The notes beneath the pieces are model-generated. The model was not told the DNA's origin, did not search any database, and was given only the letters and a program-made list of their open reading frames with translations. The translations under genes and the position numbers were made by a program. From contig JASANG010000293.1 of assembly GCA_030248215.1 (NCBI GenBank), positions 1-64,000 on the forward strand: a stretch of 64,000 nucleotides of DNA, given 5' to 3'. How positions within the stretch are numbered: the first letter of the stretch is position 1; the number at the start of each line of letters is the position of its first letter. The DNA is from Enoplolaimus lenunculus. Its lineage: Eukaryota > Nematoda > Enoplea > Enoplida > Thoracostomopsidae. Shown here in pieces: positions 1 to 10,853 of this stretch.

Positions 1-102
1 ACAGGGCTGTAATATAGTCAGCTTAAGTTTTAGACTAACTTTTTGCTTAGGCTTAGGAATATGCTTGTACTACTGTTCCGGCCCTGCTCTATACATGGGC
101 CG
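1..102 (+). mobile_element. Family A foldback, left-truncated at window edge
   Basis: The right half of an A element is visible: the GTAATATAGTCAGCTTAAG leader, a short GCTTAGG stretch, GGAATATGCTTGTACTACTG, then the terminal repeat CCGGCCCTGCTCTATACATG followed by GGCC. The same order occurs in the complete copies at 7,014 and 51,472. The left terminal repeat lies outside the window. Confidence 0.8.
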
Positions 103-232
103 GTGCAAGAAATACCTGTCATTTTATTGCTAGTTTCCAATATTAACGTATGGATATTTTTGGACATTGGCAAGCGCAGTATATCCTGGATGGTGCATAA
201 CTCAAGCAACTATATAGTACTACGTATAACAA

Positions 233-412
233 CAGTGGCGGATCCAGAAATTTCTGATCGGGAGGTCGTGCGATAAATAATAGTGAAAAAAAACTGGTGA
301 GTGACGCGAGTGAGTTGCCAAACGCAATTTGTACTTAAAACACAAAATTCTGATTTTAATCCCTCCTGGAGAGCGAAGGCCTGGGTGGGTTTCACACTTG
401 GCTCCGCCAGTG
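233..412. mobile_element. Family G element (GGCGGATCC ends)
   Basis: The element begins CAGTGGCGGATCCAGAAATT and ends GGCTCCGCCAGTG, giving an imperfect terminal inverted repeat. The interior reads GTGAAAAAAACTGG..GCAATTTGTAC and is shared with the copies at 22,747 and 50,055. It carries no open frame of note and looks like a non-autonomous DNA element. Confidence 0.65.
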
Positions 413-929
413 TGTACAACGACGTCTCCAATGTCGGATTATAGGATAAACATCTGTCGCGCAGCAAACTACACATCAAAAGCGTTTGATTCATAAAACT
501 ACTACAACGTCGGCAATACTCAGACACTAAATTGCTTGCTCAATGCACAATATTTGAGGGCTACCAACTAACTTTATACAACCCTCAATGCGTATTAAAT
601 ACATTATATATAACAATTTCACTACGAATGTCACGAAGTATACGCCAGGAATCCCTACAGAATAGCCAAAATGCAATTCAAAGCATGCAATTGACGGAAA
701 AGCTAAAATATATACATGCAACAATAACTGCGATTGCCTTAATACAATTCTGCAATTTACATTTAACAACGAACATTTTGTTTTCAGATAGAATCCAATC
801 AATGAAAAATGCGAGAAAATTAATATTTTTTGTACTAAGTTTTTAGCTTTTTACGCAATATCATACCTTAATTCTAAGCATCCGATAGGTCATAGTCAAA
901 AAGTTTACACTCAAGTAAACAATGTTTGT
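413..929. other. Stretch without recognised gene or repeat
   Basis: This is AT-rich sequence. The open frames on both strands overlap each other, have no splice-like borders and show no familiar motif. I see nothing to annotate. Confidence 0.5.
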
Positions 930-1138
930 GGCCAATGTAAAGAACCGGGGCGGAACATTATTATAAAGCATATTCCTAAGCCTAAGCCTAAGCCTAAGCC
1001 TAAACGTAACATTGAGTATGTTCCTAAGACTAAACCTAACCCTAAACGTAAGCCAAGCAAAAAATTAGTCTAAAGCTTAAGCTTACTCTACTCTAGTCCC
1101 ACAGAAAACGTTCCGCGTCTCTGATCTTTACATAAGCC
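930..1138 (-). mobile_element. Family A foldback, GATC-type ends
   Basis: The left end is GGCCAATGTAAAGAACCGGG and the right end is GATCTTTACATAAGCC, an imperfect inverted repeat of the subfamily whose ends read GGCCCATGTAAAGATCAGGG. The interior holds runs of CCTAAG hexamers and the block AAAAAATTAGTCTAAAGC that marks the inner edge of the array in every copy. Confidence 0.85.
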
Positions 1139-1394
1139 ATGTTTGTTATTGAGATTTTGACACGATGAACGATATTTTAAGCGTTCAACGTAAAACTCCA
1201 AAAAATCTGTTATTTTGATCCCAATTAATAGATACAAACGTAAAGAAATGTAAAAATTGTTGCACCATGAAACTGCACCACATACTACAACGCGAGTATA
1301 TTTGTATAAACTGCACCCAAACATTAATATGCGCATTTAAAGGTAAACGAACATTTTGGACATACATTTTACAGCCCCCAAAAAACGCAACAGC

Positions 1395-1571
1395 CAGTGG
1401 CGGATCCAGGATCTCAAATTGGGGGGGGGGCAAAATTTCACAGGTAATAAACTCATATTTTTGACCCACACACAAACCACGAACTATTGCCATAAAGTTG
1501 CTATATAATTTATGTCCAGATGCTGTTGGGGGGTCATGGCCGGGGTGGCCCCCACCATGGATCCGCCATCG
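1395..1571. mobile_element. Family G element with poly-G tract
   Basis: It begins CAGTGGCGGATCCAGG and ends CATGGATCCGCCATCG, a clear terminal inverted repeat. The interior contains a ten-base G run and GGGGTCATGGCCGGGGTGG. The short open frames over it are by-products of the repeat. Confidence 0.65.
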
Positions 1572-2108
1572 GCAACAGCATTTTTTAAATAACGATAAGT
1601 GACAAGAACCCACTGAATATTATAGCGCAGAAAAAAGTTTACTTAAAAGCATGTCAAACATGTTGCTTATCAAATTTTAGAGTAGAAATTTTTAAAATTT
1701 ATACAACGTCTGTCTACGTGTGACAAATTAGAGTTGTTTTTTCTTCACTGGCTTGATATTTGCTCGCAAAATTACACAACAAATTTATTGGTTTCACGTT
1801 AAAATTGTCATTCCTATACTGAATTCACAGCGTAATGCGGTGACCTGACCAAAAGGGGGCCGATTTTACGTTACCAACGGCTGCCCCGTATGCGATTGAA
1901 ATACCGACGGTTCTGTATTTTATACCTCTCACCACACCTTTATTTGAAGAACTCCCAAATGTATCATTCTGTATAATTTAAGTTAACAATATCAAACCTT
2001 AAGTGTACTTCGAATAAAAGTATGTAATATATACTGTGTGGATATAAAGAACTTTCAAGGAACTTCGTTTTCTTTAAGAGCCCGTTTCCATGCTCCAAAT
2101 TATGAGTA
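1572..2108. other. Stretch without recognised gene
   Basis: Mostly AT-rich, with a small GC-richer patch near 1,845-1,910 (GACCAAAAGGGGGCCGATTT). That patch has no long open frame and no partner elsewhere in the window that I noticed. Confidence 0.4.
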
Positions 2109-2531
2109 CTGTAGTGACTCGATTAAGAGGGGGGACTGATATTTATTTGGACTCTCCAGAGGGAACCCGAAGTTATCAGGTTACGGACAGTTACTTATTT
2201 TTAACCCGCTCTCCTCCACCCTTCGTTACTGATATATATCCCGTATTACAACTATTCGTTGATTTAAACATTGTTTGCTTTGCATCAAAAGCTTGAGCAA
2301 TAATGCAATGTTATGTACTTTCAAAACTTTAAGTACGCTTTAAAGTTTCGAACTCAAATTTATTTAGTGCTGGAGCCATTTATGCGCTACAATTAGGAAT
2401 AATTGACATTTATGGACTCTAATTAGAGTTTACGACAGTTACGGAATCTTATTAGGGATACAGACTCCTATTGATTGGAACTCAATATGGGGACCCCCTC
2501 TTATTACCCCCTCTTATCCGGGTCACTACAG
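2109..2531 (+). mobile_element. Family C MITE, complete, TA-flanked
   Basis: The ends are CTGTAGTGACTCGATTAAGA and the reverse complement of CTGTAGTGACCCGGATAAGA. TA lies immediately outside both ends, the target duplication expected of Tc1/mariner-type elements. Internal landmarks shared with other copies are GATTGGAACTCAATATGGGG near the right end and a CTTGAGC motif. It has no transposase frame, so it is non-autonomous. Confidence 0.85.
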
Positions 2532-2951
2532 TAATTGGCATTTATTCGCTGTATTTATAATTTTTGAACTTCAATCTATTAACGGACTCTGAAATTTCTC
2601 AATTTGCGAGACTGGAATTAACCCAGGGATTTTAGCTATTTTATTTTTAATCGACAAACTTGTGTTTAAAAGATATCATATGTGGTTGTTTGAACATATA
2701 CAGCTGGCCCTAAAATAAACCTGAATCTAACACTCACATCCGCCGAAAACTGCAAATTCTATTGAAATATTAGACAGCAGCTATTTTGTCGTTCAATAAA
2801 CAACAAAGAACCAGCAGCAAATATACAAAAAATATAAAAAATAAGCAAAGTTTTTCGACAAAAATTCATCTTTGGTTGTATTAATATTTTAAAATTAATG
2901 AAAACGTTTCTTGTCAATGTTGTTAGCGTTGATTGCAAAAAAACTATTTAG

Positions 2952-3050
2952 GAGCTGCCGCCAGAATCCGCAACGTGGCTCTACACCCTCGTTTGCATAG
3001 CGTTATTACTTATGCAGCTATTGCACAAACGATGTGGCCTGTTAGCGTAA
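2952..3050 (+). CDS. Possible terminal exon, GC-rich island, unidentified
   Basis: A 99-bp island of about half G+C stands out from very AT-rich flanks. It follows an AG preceded by CAAAAAAACTATTT, a weak acceptor. In the phase-0 frame it reads 32 codons to TAA, including a hydrophobic run (WLYTLVCIALLLMQLL) that could end a membrane protein. A second frame (GAAARIRNVALHPRL..) stays open to a TGA at 3,056. At this base composition two open frames of about 33 codons are not surprising, so the support is the composition contrast and the plausible border. The reverse strand is closed by stops. No AATAAA follows closely. It may equally be an unrecognised repeat fragment. Confidence 0.22.
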   Translation, partial: ELPPESATWLYTLVCIALLLMQLLHKRCGLLA

Positions 3051-3237
3051 ACGCTTGAAATAATTTCATAAAAGAGAAAATACCAGAAGTATAAACTCAG
3101 AAAGCAATTGAATTTTCTTTAGATAAACAGAGACGAGTATTAGTACTAAACCTTAAAGCATCTTTGACACGTCAGTTAATCAGTGATGTTGCCTCCTGTA
3201 ACTTGTATCGTAGTTTTAGGAAATTTTAGCCTGTGAC

Positions 3238-3507
3238 ATAAACTAGGCTTATTATTAGGATTTGGTTAACTTTGGCTTAGACTTAAGGTTGCGCTTTAAC
3301 TTTTGCTTAAGTTGGTTGGCAAAGTTGACAAGCGCCGACATTTGTGGTTTGAGTAAAAACTACTCGGCTCTTGTGTACACTTTCCTCCGGTTGGGAAAAG
3401 CAACTGCTTCGGTTGAAGATTTTGGGTAAGATTTAGGCATAGCTTAGAATAAGGTTTTCCGTAATCTTAAGCCTAATCCTAACTCTGAGCCTAAGCCTGT
3501 GTGGCCA
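3238..3507. repeat. Degenerate family A remnant
   Basis: Two patches of decayed hexamers face each other: GGCTTAGACTTAAGG near 3,273 (G-rich on this strand) and CTTAAGCCTAATCCTAAC near 3,466 (C-rich). The ends are no longer clear. The opposite orientation suggests two half-elements or an old inverted copy. Confidence 0.4.
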
Positions 3508-3747
3508 AAGCATATATAAACGCTTACGAAAACAAACTTTAAAACTTATTACACCTTGTACACATATAAAAAGCAGACATGAAATGTTTTTATAAATATT
3601 TTCAGAGGCCGCAAAAAAACTCTACGCCTTTGAAAAACCAATAAACGATTCTTATCTTATGTTCATGGGTTTTTGAAATAAAGAAAAATCTAACCACCCA
3701 CAGTGTTTGCAGGAAGATTGTTTGAGAGCATCGACCAAAAATTCGCT

Positions 3748-3940
3748 GGCTCATGTAATGACAATGCGAGGAACGTGTTTCTGAGCGACTGTAATAGAGT
3801 AAGCTTAAAGTTTTAGGGTAACATTTTTGGCTACGCTTAGGTATAGGCTTAGGTATAAGCTCATTCTTACGCGTAGGTTTAGGCTTTAGGTTTTAGAATA
3901 AGCGTTTGCTGTTGTAACTGCCCTGTTCTATACATTGGCC
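3748..3940 (+). mobile_element. Family A foldback, GATC-type ends
   Basis: It starts GGCTCATGTAATGACAATGC, then CTGTAATAGAGTAAGCTTAA and TTAGGC-like hexamers, and ends CCCTGTTCTATACATTGGCC. The array here has drifted (TTAGGTATAGG). The end sequence mixes the two end subtypes, as if left and right ends evolved separately. Confidence 0.8.
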
Positions 3941-5565
3941 AATTTGCTCGATTTGAGAATTTGGTCTGAGAAGTGTATTTTTTTATGCGAGGAACATGTA
4001 CTATCGCTTTTATAGTGGGTAGTAGTTGTAGTTGCTGGTAGAACAAAAATTTCCGCTACATACAGTTGCTTAAACAAAATTTTTGGTATTAAATACAGCA
4101 ACAAAAATTCAGCAATCGTTCCAACGACAGTTACTGTGTATTTCCAATCACTAAACGGCAAGTGCTAAAATTCAATTTAGGTAACGCACAACTACAATAT
4201 ACAGATTTTGGATTTTTAAGGTTTTGTCGTTTGTATTTAATAAATTACAAAAGATTCACACATTTCAACCAACGCTTGTTGCTATTTTTCAAATAGCAAA
4301 AGTCGTCGTCCATAGCCGCTGAGAATTTCCACATCGCGTACACAAATAATTATACACCACGCAGCATGATTTTCGCCAACAAGCGTTCATTTTACAACTT
4401 ATGCTTTCAGCGGTGCTTGGTATATTTCCAACAAAGTTTTGTTTCATGGTCATGGGTTCCTCAAATCGGTCGCTGATACAATCCAATCAACATCGGTCAG
4501 TTAACCAGTTTGAAAAAGTTGGTTTGAACAATCAACTGTTCGCCAGTTAATAGATTGGATTAAGCAACAAATCTTTCCGTCAACCTTGCTGAAAAAATTA
4601 AACCAAACAGTATGGAAATATTGCCTTACAGAGTCACTAGCGAATCGACAGCGGAGCAGGGACGTACGAACCCTTTTGAAACGTTTTCGTTAACATTTTT
4701 TAAGGTCGTGATGAAATAAACCGTTTTAATTTGCCAAACCTGCCCCCATGTTTTATCAAACGCGTATCGAGTAAACGATTTTAATCAGTTTAATTGAATT
4801 TGAGACAGGCTTTAGTAAAATAAGCACTGGTGGATGCACGGCAATGCAGTCAGTCCATGCCATCAACAAGGTTCAAAACCATAATTTGCATAATTAAAGA
4901 TTTAGCACTAAAATTGCGTTTGGCTTTACACAGCTCTTATCACCACCAAAAGCCGGCCTTGTCAATGTATTGAAACATACGGCAAAGCATATGTGAGCGT
5001 TCACTATGTACCTGCTGCAAAAGTTTTGACGAAAAAAAATACCGGAAACAGGTTAATTTGAAAATAGCTAAGCCGGAACACCTTATGGCTTTTTGTCCGT
5101 AATTATTTCGGGCGTTACGAACGACATTCTCGGTCGCCGTATTTATGAAATTTTGAATACTTTTATAGTACGTTTTTTTGTTGTTAGCTATATATTAGCT
5201 ATGTATTTTAAAACTATTCTAGCATGCTTAAATCGTATTACAGGGCATTAGCTACGTACGGACGAGCCCTATACGACGATTTGTCAGAATCAGAAGTGTG
5301 TAAAGTTTTGGAATGCCGGTTTTGAGTAAAATAAAGCTCACTTTAAGGTGTCATAAGGTTGCTAGCTGTCATATCAGAGTAAAAAAATTTGTTTTGCTGT
5401 CTTCGTCTTGTGCGGGCATTTTTTTGTTATTTGTGTTAAATATTTTCATGACTGAAAACCAGCTCAACTACAAATCAGTTCAGTAACATTGGCCCATGTC
5501 AAGGATAGGAAACCGGCCCAGTGAGAGATAGGAAAACTAGCGGACTTTTGAGACTGGAAATCGTA
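3941..5565. other. 1.6 kb without recognised gene or repeat
   Basis: Ordinary AT-rich DNA. The two minus-strand open frames at 3,928-4,161 and 4,289-4,486 lack family motifs and convincing splice borders. A GC-richer patch near 4,650 (CAGCGGAGCAGGGACG) resembles the tip of a family H element but is too short to call. Confidence 0.45.
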
Positions 5566-5652
5566 GAGTGACGCGCTGTAACGGGGCCAGCGGCGTACGG
5601 TTGACACACGGTGACGGACGGCACCGGACGTCAAATATAGCGCAAACCTAAC
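5566..5652. mobile_element. Family I GC-rich fragment
   Basis: This contains GGTGACGGACGGCACCGGAC followed by TATAGCGCAAACC. The same motif order closes the complete element ending at 28,122. The left end is worn (GACGCGCTGTAACGGGG). Confidence 0.5.
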
Positions 5653-6162
5653 AGTGTGTTACTGATTATCCAAGAATACCGCAAGCTTTTCAGTGACCTC
5701 TACATTTGGACAATAAATTTGCAATTATTTTTCTTAGTATAATTCAAGTTAGTAGTGCCGCAAGTGGTCCAATCATTATTGTATAATATCATAAACCATT
5801 CGGCAAACTCAAAGACTAAATATTATAGCAAACACTTCAACGTGCATCAAGCACTAATGATTTACCTCTGCGGTACAATCCAAACCTTACCTGATTATAG
5901 GGGGAGTGCTCGGTCGTGAACCCCTCTTTGTAGTTATAGCAAAATCAATTTGTCAAATATGAAATTGAAAAATGTTTCAAGTCGTACAGTGTCTGTCAAA
6001 TGTACACACAAAAAAAGTATTTCTGAATTTATTCAGAAAAGTGTTTTCTGTGGCAAATCTGAAAAGTTTTGCTGATATTTAAGACAATTTTTCTAAAAAT
6101 AACTGGAAAACGTTTATTTTCAGACATGATTTCAAAACGGTTTTTGAAAACATTTCTATTTG

Positions 6163-6300
6163 GGGGGGGGGGGGAAAAAAAAAAAAAACACCAGAAACCA
6201 AAAAACGGGGGACCCCCCGGAGGGGCAAAACAAAAACCCCCCCCCCCCTTTTTCGCCCCCCCCCCTACCCCCCCCCCCCCTTTTTTTCTTACTTTTTTCA
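6163..6300. repeat. Extreme homopolymer tract, possible sequence error
   Basis: A G run, an A run, then alternating C, T and A runs follow each other for about 140 bases, including C runs of 10-14. Nothing comparable occurs elsewhere in the window. The overlapping open frames on both strands are artefacts of the runs (Pro/Phe/Lys/Gly only). Either a genuine low-complexity patch or poorly resolved long-read sequence is possible. Confidence 0.8.
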
Positions 6301-6399
6301 AAACTTTTTTAAAACCTTTTTATAAAAACAAAAAACCTTCAAACCCCCCTCTAAAACATTTCTCAAATTAAAAAAATTTTTCTAAAAAAAAAAAAAAAT

Positions 6400-7013
6400 A
6401 AATTATGTATGGGTCAACGTATCATTTTGGTACCTTGGATGCCACCTGTTGGGGGACCCCTTATAAATGTTTTATAACACGCCTTGTGCTCGTTTTAATA
6501 CGTTAAAAGCAAAACCAGGTACATAAATTGCGTTTTTTAACCATAAGTCTGTCATCGCTAGACTGTATCATCCCTAAGTCATTTTACGCTTGATATCACA
6601 AATGGATTTTGTTCATTATTGGCTTTTTTGCCATAAAATTGTCAGCTTTTAAAATACTGTTTTTTTGTTCAACGATAATTGATGGAAATTTTTAATCTTC
6701 GAGCGCAAATTATTCGCCAACAACTCTCGTCTCAAAAGCGTAGCCAGGATATCATTATGAAATGGTGCAAACTTTATGTATAAAGGCTTTTTTCTTGCAA
6801 GCGAGCGAGAATATTTTTTCGACTTTTAGAACACAAAAGACCATACTAAAGTCGATAAAAGTTGATTTTTGTCGTTTATGCAGAAAATTTAACAACTGAT
6901 GTGATATCCTACCTGCGCCCGTGATTTGTTTAGTGCATTAAGCGTATATTATATATTGTAGTTTTTCTGTAGCGAAAATTATGCTTTTTGGTTAATTTTT
7001 TGTATCAATTTGC
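6400..7013. other. Stretch without recognised gene
   Basis: AT-rich DNA with no repeat partner that I could find, no splice-bordered open frame and no tandem structure. Confidence 0.45.
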
Positions 7014-7196
7014 GGCCCATGTATAGAACAAGGCCGGATCGTTTTCCGAAGGGGCTATAATAGAGTCTGTTTAAGCATTAGATTAATTTTTCGGTTAGGC
7101 TTAGGCTTAGGCTAGGAATAGGCTCATCCATACGCTTAAGCTTAGGCTTAGGAATATGCTTATACTACTGTTCCGGCCCTGTTCTATACATGGGCC
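7014..7196 (+). mobile_element. Family A foldback, complete copy
   Basis: A reference-quality copy. The left end is GGCCCATGTATAGAACAAGG and the right end is its reverse complement (CCCTGTTCTATACATGGGCC). Order inside: GGGGCTATAATAGAGTCTG, TTTAAGC, first TTAGGC block, GGAATAGGCTCATCCATACG spacer, second block, GGAATATGCTTATACTACTG. The non-palindromic interior lets every copy be oriented. Confidence 0.92.
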
Positions 7197-7348
7197 CAAT
7201 TTGCTGACGATCATTTAAATTTTGAGTAGAATTACACAAACAATTAGGTATATTAATGATCTAAGTTATCCTGCAAAATCTATGACCAGTCAGCAACGAA
7301 CTTGCTGTACATTCGACAAAGTTTTAACAATCGAAGATTTTTGCTATA

Positions 7349-7765
7349 CTGTAGTGACCCGAATAAGAGGGCGGACTGATATTTATTTGGCACCTCCCCC
7401 TGTTATTCGGTGACGGACTGTTATTTATTTTAACCCGCCCTACGCCACCCTTTAATGATATATATCCAGTATTGCGAACATCTATTGAATTAAACGTTTA
7501 TTTGTCTTGTGTCAATAGGTTGAGCGATAATCAAGGTTATGCTTAGGAATGTACTTTCAAAATTTAAGCACACTTTACAGTGTTGACTCAACTTTTTTGG
7601 TCCAGGAGTCATTTATGCACTAGATATAATTGATTTTATTGATTCTAATTAGTGTTTAGGGACTCTATCCGCTTGCGGACTCTTATTACGGATACGGACT
7701 TCGATTGATTGGGACTCAAAATGGGGACCCCCTCACATTACCCCCTCTTATTCGGGTCACTACAG
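7349..7765 (+). mobile_element. Family C MITE, complete, TA-flanked
   Basis: The ends are CTGTAGTGACCCGAATAAGA and its exact reverse complement, with TA directly outside both. It has the same length and internal landmarks as the copy at 2,109 (GATTGGGACTCAAAATGGGG near the right end). There is no coding capacity. Confidence 0.9.
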
Positions 7766-7868
7766 TACACAATTACGGAACGCTAGCGATGTTTAGCACT
7801 GTTTAATGTCAAAAATATTTAAAGTCAACACTATCTACCGTCGCTGTAATAAGTGTGAACGTTTTCGC

Positions 7869-7948
7869 GGCACCCTTACCCCCAAATTCCTATGCTTCCT
7901 ACCCCCAAATTCGTACGATTCCTACCACCAAATTCGTATGATTCCACA
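7869..7948 (+). repeat. Short tandem repeat, unit about 22-27 bp
   Basis: Three imperfect units share the core CCCCAAATTCGTATGATTCC. The first unit has CTATGCTTCC in the same place. No function is suggested by the surroundings. Confidence 0.65.
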
Positions 7949-8521
7949 TTAGCAATGACCATCGTTTGTGCTCTTCTATAACGCTTCCCAACACCGTTTC
8001 CAAGCTTTTTTCAAGTTTTCGCTACGCTTTGGACAAGCGTACAAGCGACAACCAAGTGTCAGCAACACCACTTTTCCAACAAAGTTTCCTTTGCTTGAAA
8101 TAATTGAAATTTAAGCAATCATTTTTCGCTGTATGAACGTCTTTTCGAAATCCCGTCTATACGTGACTGTTCAAACTGAACTGGTGAATGCTACTAAATT
8201 AAATTCACTTGTGTCTACTACATTCAACGTCCTCAAATTGTAGCGGCTGTGTTTGCCTAAGTTGCGATGTCGATATGCCAAATTGTTAATATATGTTTTA
8301 TCAAAACTTGCTTTTGGTACTACATATGGTTTCGTTTATCAAGATGCGAGATAAATCAGTTTGTTTTATTTGTTGCATGCACTTTTGCATAAAATACAGG
8401 AATCCAATTTGAATGACAGTATTTAATGTTGTTTGTTGGCCCAGCATACAGTCAAAAACATTTATGAATAATAAAAGTTGAACACAATTTGAAACGTGAG
8501 CTAACAAACAGAGTCAACGCA

Positions 8522-8666
8522 GGTCCGTCGCCAGATCAGCTTGCTAATGGTGGCTGAAAAACTTTTACGAGGGGTATTCAATGGTTTTCAATGATTTACA
8601 AGCAAAGTTGAAAATTTTTTGTTCTGGGGGCCCAGCCCCCCTCGCTCCCCCTTGGCTACGGGCCCG
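8522..8666 (+). mobile_element. Family D element
   Basis: It reads CCGTCGCCAGATCAGCTTGC at the left and CCCCCTTGGCTACGGGCCCG at the right. Between them are the shared GTATTCAATGGTTTTCAATG and AAGTTGAAAATTTTTTG blocks and the GGGGGCCCAGCCCCCC hairpin seen in other D copies. Confidence 0.75.
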
Positions 8667-8778
8667 AGTCAATGCCGGTATGGAAAATAATGCACAGTTG
8701 CATTAAGATATCTCAAAATTTTCTGCTTTGCTCGCAAATCCGTCCCTCGTATTATTCCTAGTCCTTATGATCGTTTTG

Positions 8779-9160
8779 CTACCCATATGGATACCAACAG
8801 AAAATAGAATATTATGCACAGCTAGGTTTTCGAAATATTGACTCTACCCATATGGGTAGAGTAAAGATGTCTGCTCGTAGCCCATATAGGTGCCAACTTA
8901 ATAAACCTTCAAGCTTGTACTTTAAAACGCTTCAATACAACGACTTTTATTTTAAGTTCGGTTTAGTCTGTTTTTATTTGTTTTGAAAAAATGTAAAAAA
9001 TGACACTAGCTATAAATATTGTTAAAACAATCGCAAGGTACTATATGGGTAACAAACCGTAGACTAGTTACCCATAGCTACAAACTTATGGCACCTATGT
9101 GGGTAGTAGCTAGCTAACAACCTATTTATATAGGTTGTTCGTAACTCCTGCTATGGGTAG
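8779..9160. repeat. Cluster of CCCATATGGGTA motifs, inverted
   Basis: The motif CTACCCATATGGGTAG at about 8,847 is a perfect palindrome. Relatives occur in both orientations at 8,780, 8,880, 9,041, 9,068, 9,090 and 9,150, including GTAGCCCATATAGGTGCC facing GGCACCTATGTGGGTAGTAG. Together these suggest one foldback element of about 380 bp with arms near 8,875 and 9,090. No other copy was found. Confidence 0.45.
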
Positions 9161-9187
9161 GTGACAAAACAGGTACCAAGCGCACAA

Positions 9188-9543
9188 TTGGTATAGTCAA
9201 GAGTGCATGATACCCTTTAACAAGAGTATGAAACTGGGTACATTCTATGTAGAAAACAAATGTACCCAGCGCGCGTTGCATTTTTGGCTTACCCCCCTTA
9301 TTTTGGGGGTGTGTCAAAATCTTCATAGATGCTGAAATTCATGTGCTGTTTTCATATACTGAAAAGTGGTTCGATTATATTTTCGGTGTTGGCTGGCGGA
9401 TACACGTGTAATGAACGTAAAATTGACCACCACCAAAATGAGGGGGGTAGGACCAAAACGCAACGAGTGCTGGTAGATTTAGTTCAATGCAAAACAAGGC
9501 GTTTTGCATACTCTTGTTTAAGGGATCATCCACTCTTGGTATA
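9188..9543. mobile_element. Family F foldback, diverged copy
   Basis: The left arm starts TTGGTATAGTCAAGAGTGCA and includes TACCCAGCGCGCGTTGCATT. The right arm mirrors it, ending GATCATCCACTCTTGGTATA. The order matches the longer copy at 31,345, but the right arm here is more worn (AACGCAACGAGTGCTGG). Confidence 0.75.
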
Positions 9544-9933
9544 GTGAGCTCCGAATTAATATAATTGGTGTGTTTTTAAATGCTAATTTTCACTCTAAAA
9601 CAATTACAACAAATTGTATTTTTAGCGTTCTAATGCAGTTATTATAACCAGGTCTTTACTTCAGTAATAACCATTTACACCATACAAGCCCGTGCGGGCA
9701 AATATGTAGAGCGGAGAAACAAAAAAAAAAAAAACGAGCATTGGATCCTTCTGGCAGTGGGCTTGAGCAAATCTGCCCGCTTTCGAACGCAATACATCGT
9801 TGAGCGACACCAAATTGTATATCACAGAGCGTTCAATTGAACCATGTGATCTCTGTCTTAGTAATCGCTTGTGGAGCTAATAGAACTGTACTGGATTTTA
9901 AGATAGTCTTGGTCCACCATACACGTGCGGCGA

Positions 9934-10700
9934 GGCAGGAGCGGTGATAGGAAGAACGTAAGTGGGAGCGCATGCCCAATTTCTTGGGTCTTTTCGGTTA
10001 TCCTTGAGCCAGCGTTTGCCCAAAGATGATTTTACTTTGAAAATTTTTGCATATTAGAGCTTCACATAACTTCCCCTGGTCATTCCAAGCCCAAATTGGA
10101 TTTTTTGAAAAATTCGATTTTTTAACGTCCAACGGACCAAAACTTCCTTTTTTCGGCCCAAAAATTGTTTGGCGAAACGTTAGACAAATTATATACCATT
10201 CGATGCAGCTTGTGTAGCTGAGTCTAACTGTGTTAAATTTTCGGCAATGGAACGTCTGGCTAACGAGTTATGCTAAAAAAACTAATTTGGCACGCTGCCA
10301 ATGATTTGGGACGGCGCGAAATCAGTTATTTGACCATAACTTGTTAACCAAAGGTTTGACTGTGGAAAATTTAACATAATTTAACTCAGCTACGTAGGCT
10401 TCATCGAATAGTATATTTTGTCTAGCTTTCTAACAAAAAAATCTAGAGTCTCAAGTGGGGACCTTGGTTATTGTTGAGACTTAAAAATAAACTTTTCAAA
10501 AATTCTAATTTGGCTGTAGAACGACCAGACGTAATACTGAGAAGCTCAAAGATGTAACAATTTTCAAAATCCAATCATCTTTGGGTAAACGCCGTGTAAG
10601 AGATAACCGTAAAAACTCTGCAGTTAGCATACTTTTGCCCCAGGGATAAGTTTGAAAACTCATTGATTTTACACGCTGAAAATGACGCTTCCGTCAGCAC
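9934..10700. mobile_element. Family J: 0.77-kb palindromic element
   Basis: The two halves mirror each other. The left half has GCGTTTGCCCAAAGATGATT and the right half has AATCATCTTTGGGTAAACGC. Inside, ATACCATTCGATGCAGCTTG faces GGCTTCATCGAATAGTATAT. The outer left end GCAGGAGCGGTGATAGG resembles the CAGGGGCGGTGAT end of the copy at 43,525. A transcript would form one long hairpin. Confidence 0.75.
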
Positions 10701-10853
10701 TGACCGGGAATAATTAGTAATTTTTGGCTAATTTTGAAACCTACAACTAATAATATTAATCAAATGGTAGTCTAGAAACTACTTGTTAACATTTAGCATT
10801 TTAATATTCTATATAAAAATTCAACATTATTTTTTACCGTAATTGTGCTTTAC

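Noticed and set aside
6069-6371. 100-codon frame rich in Pro, Lys and Gly
   Set aside because: Entirely produced by homopolymer runs.
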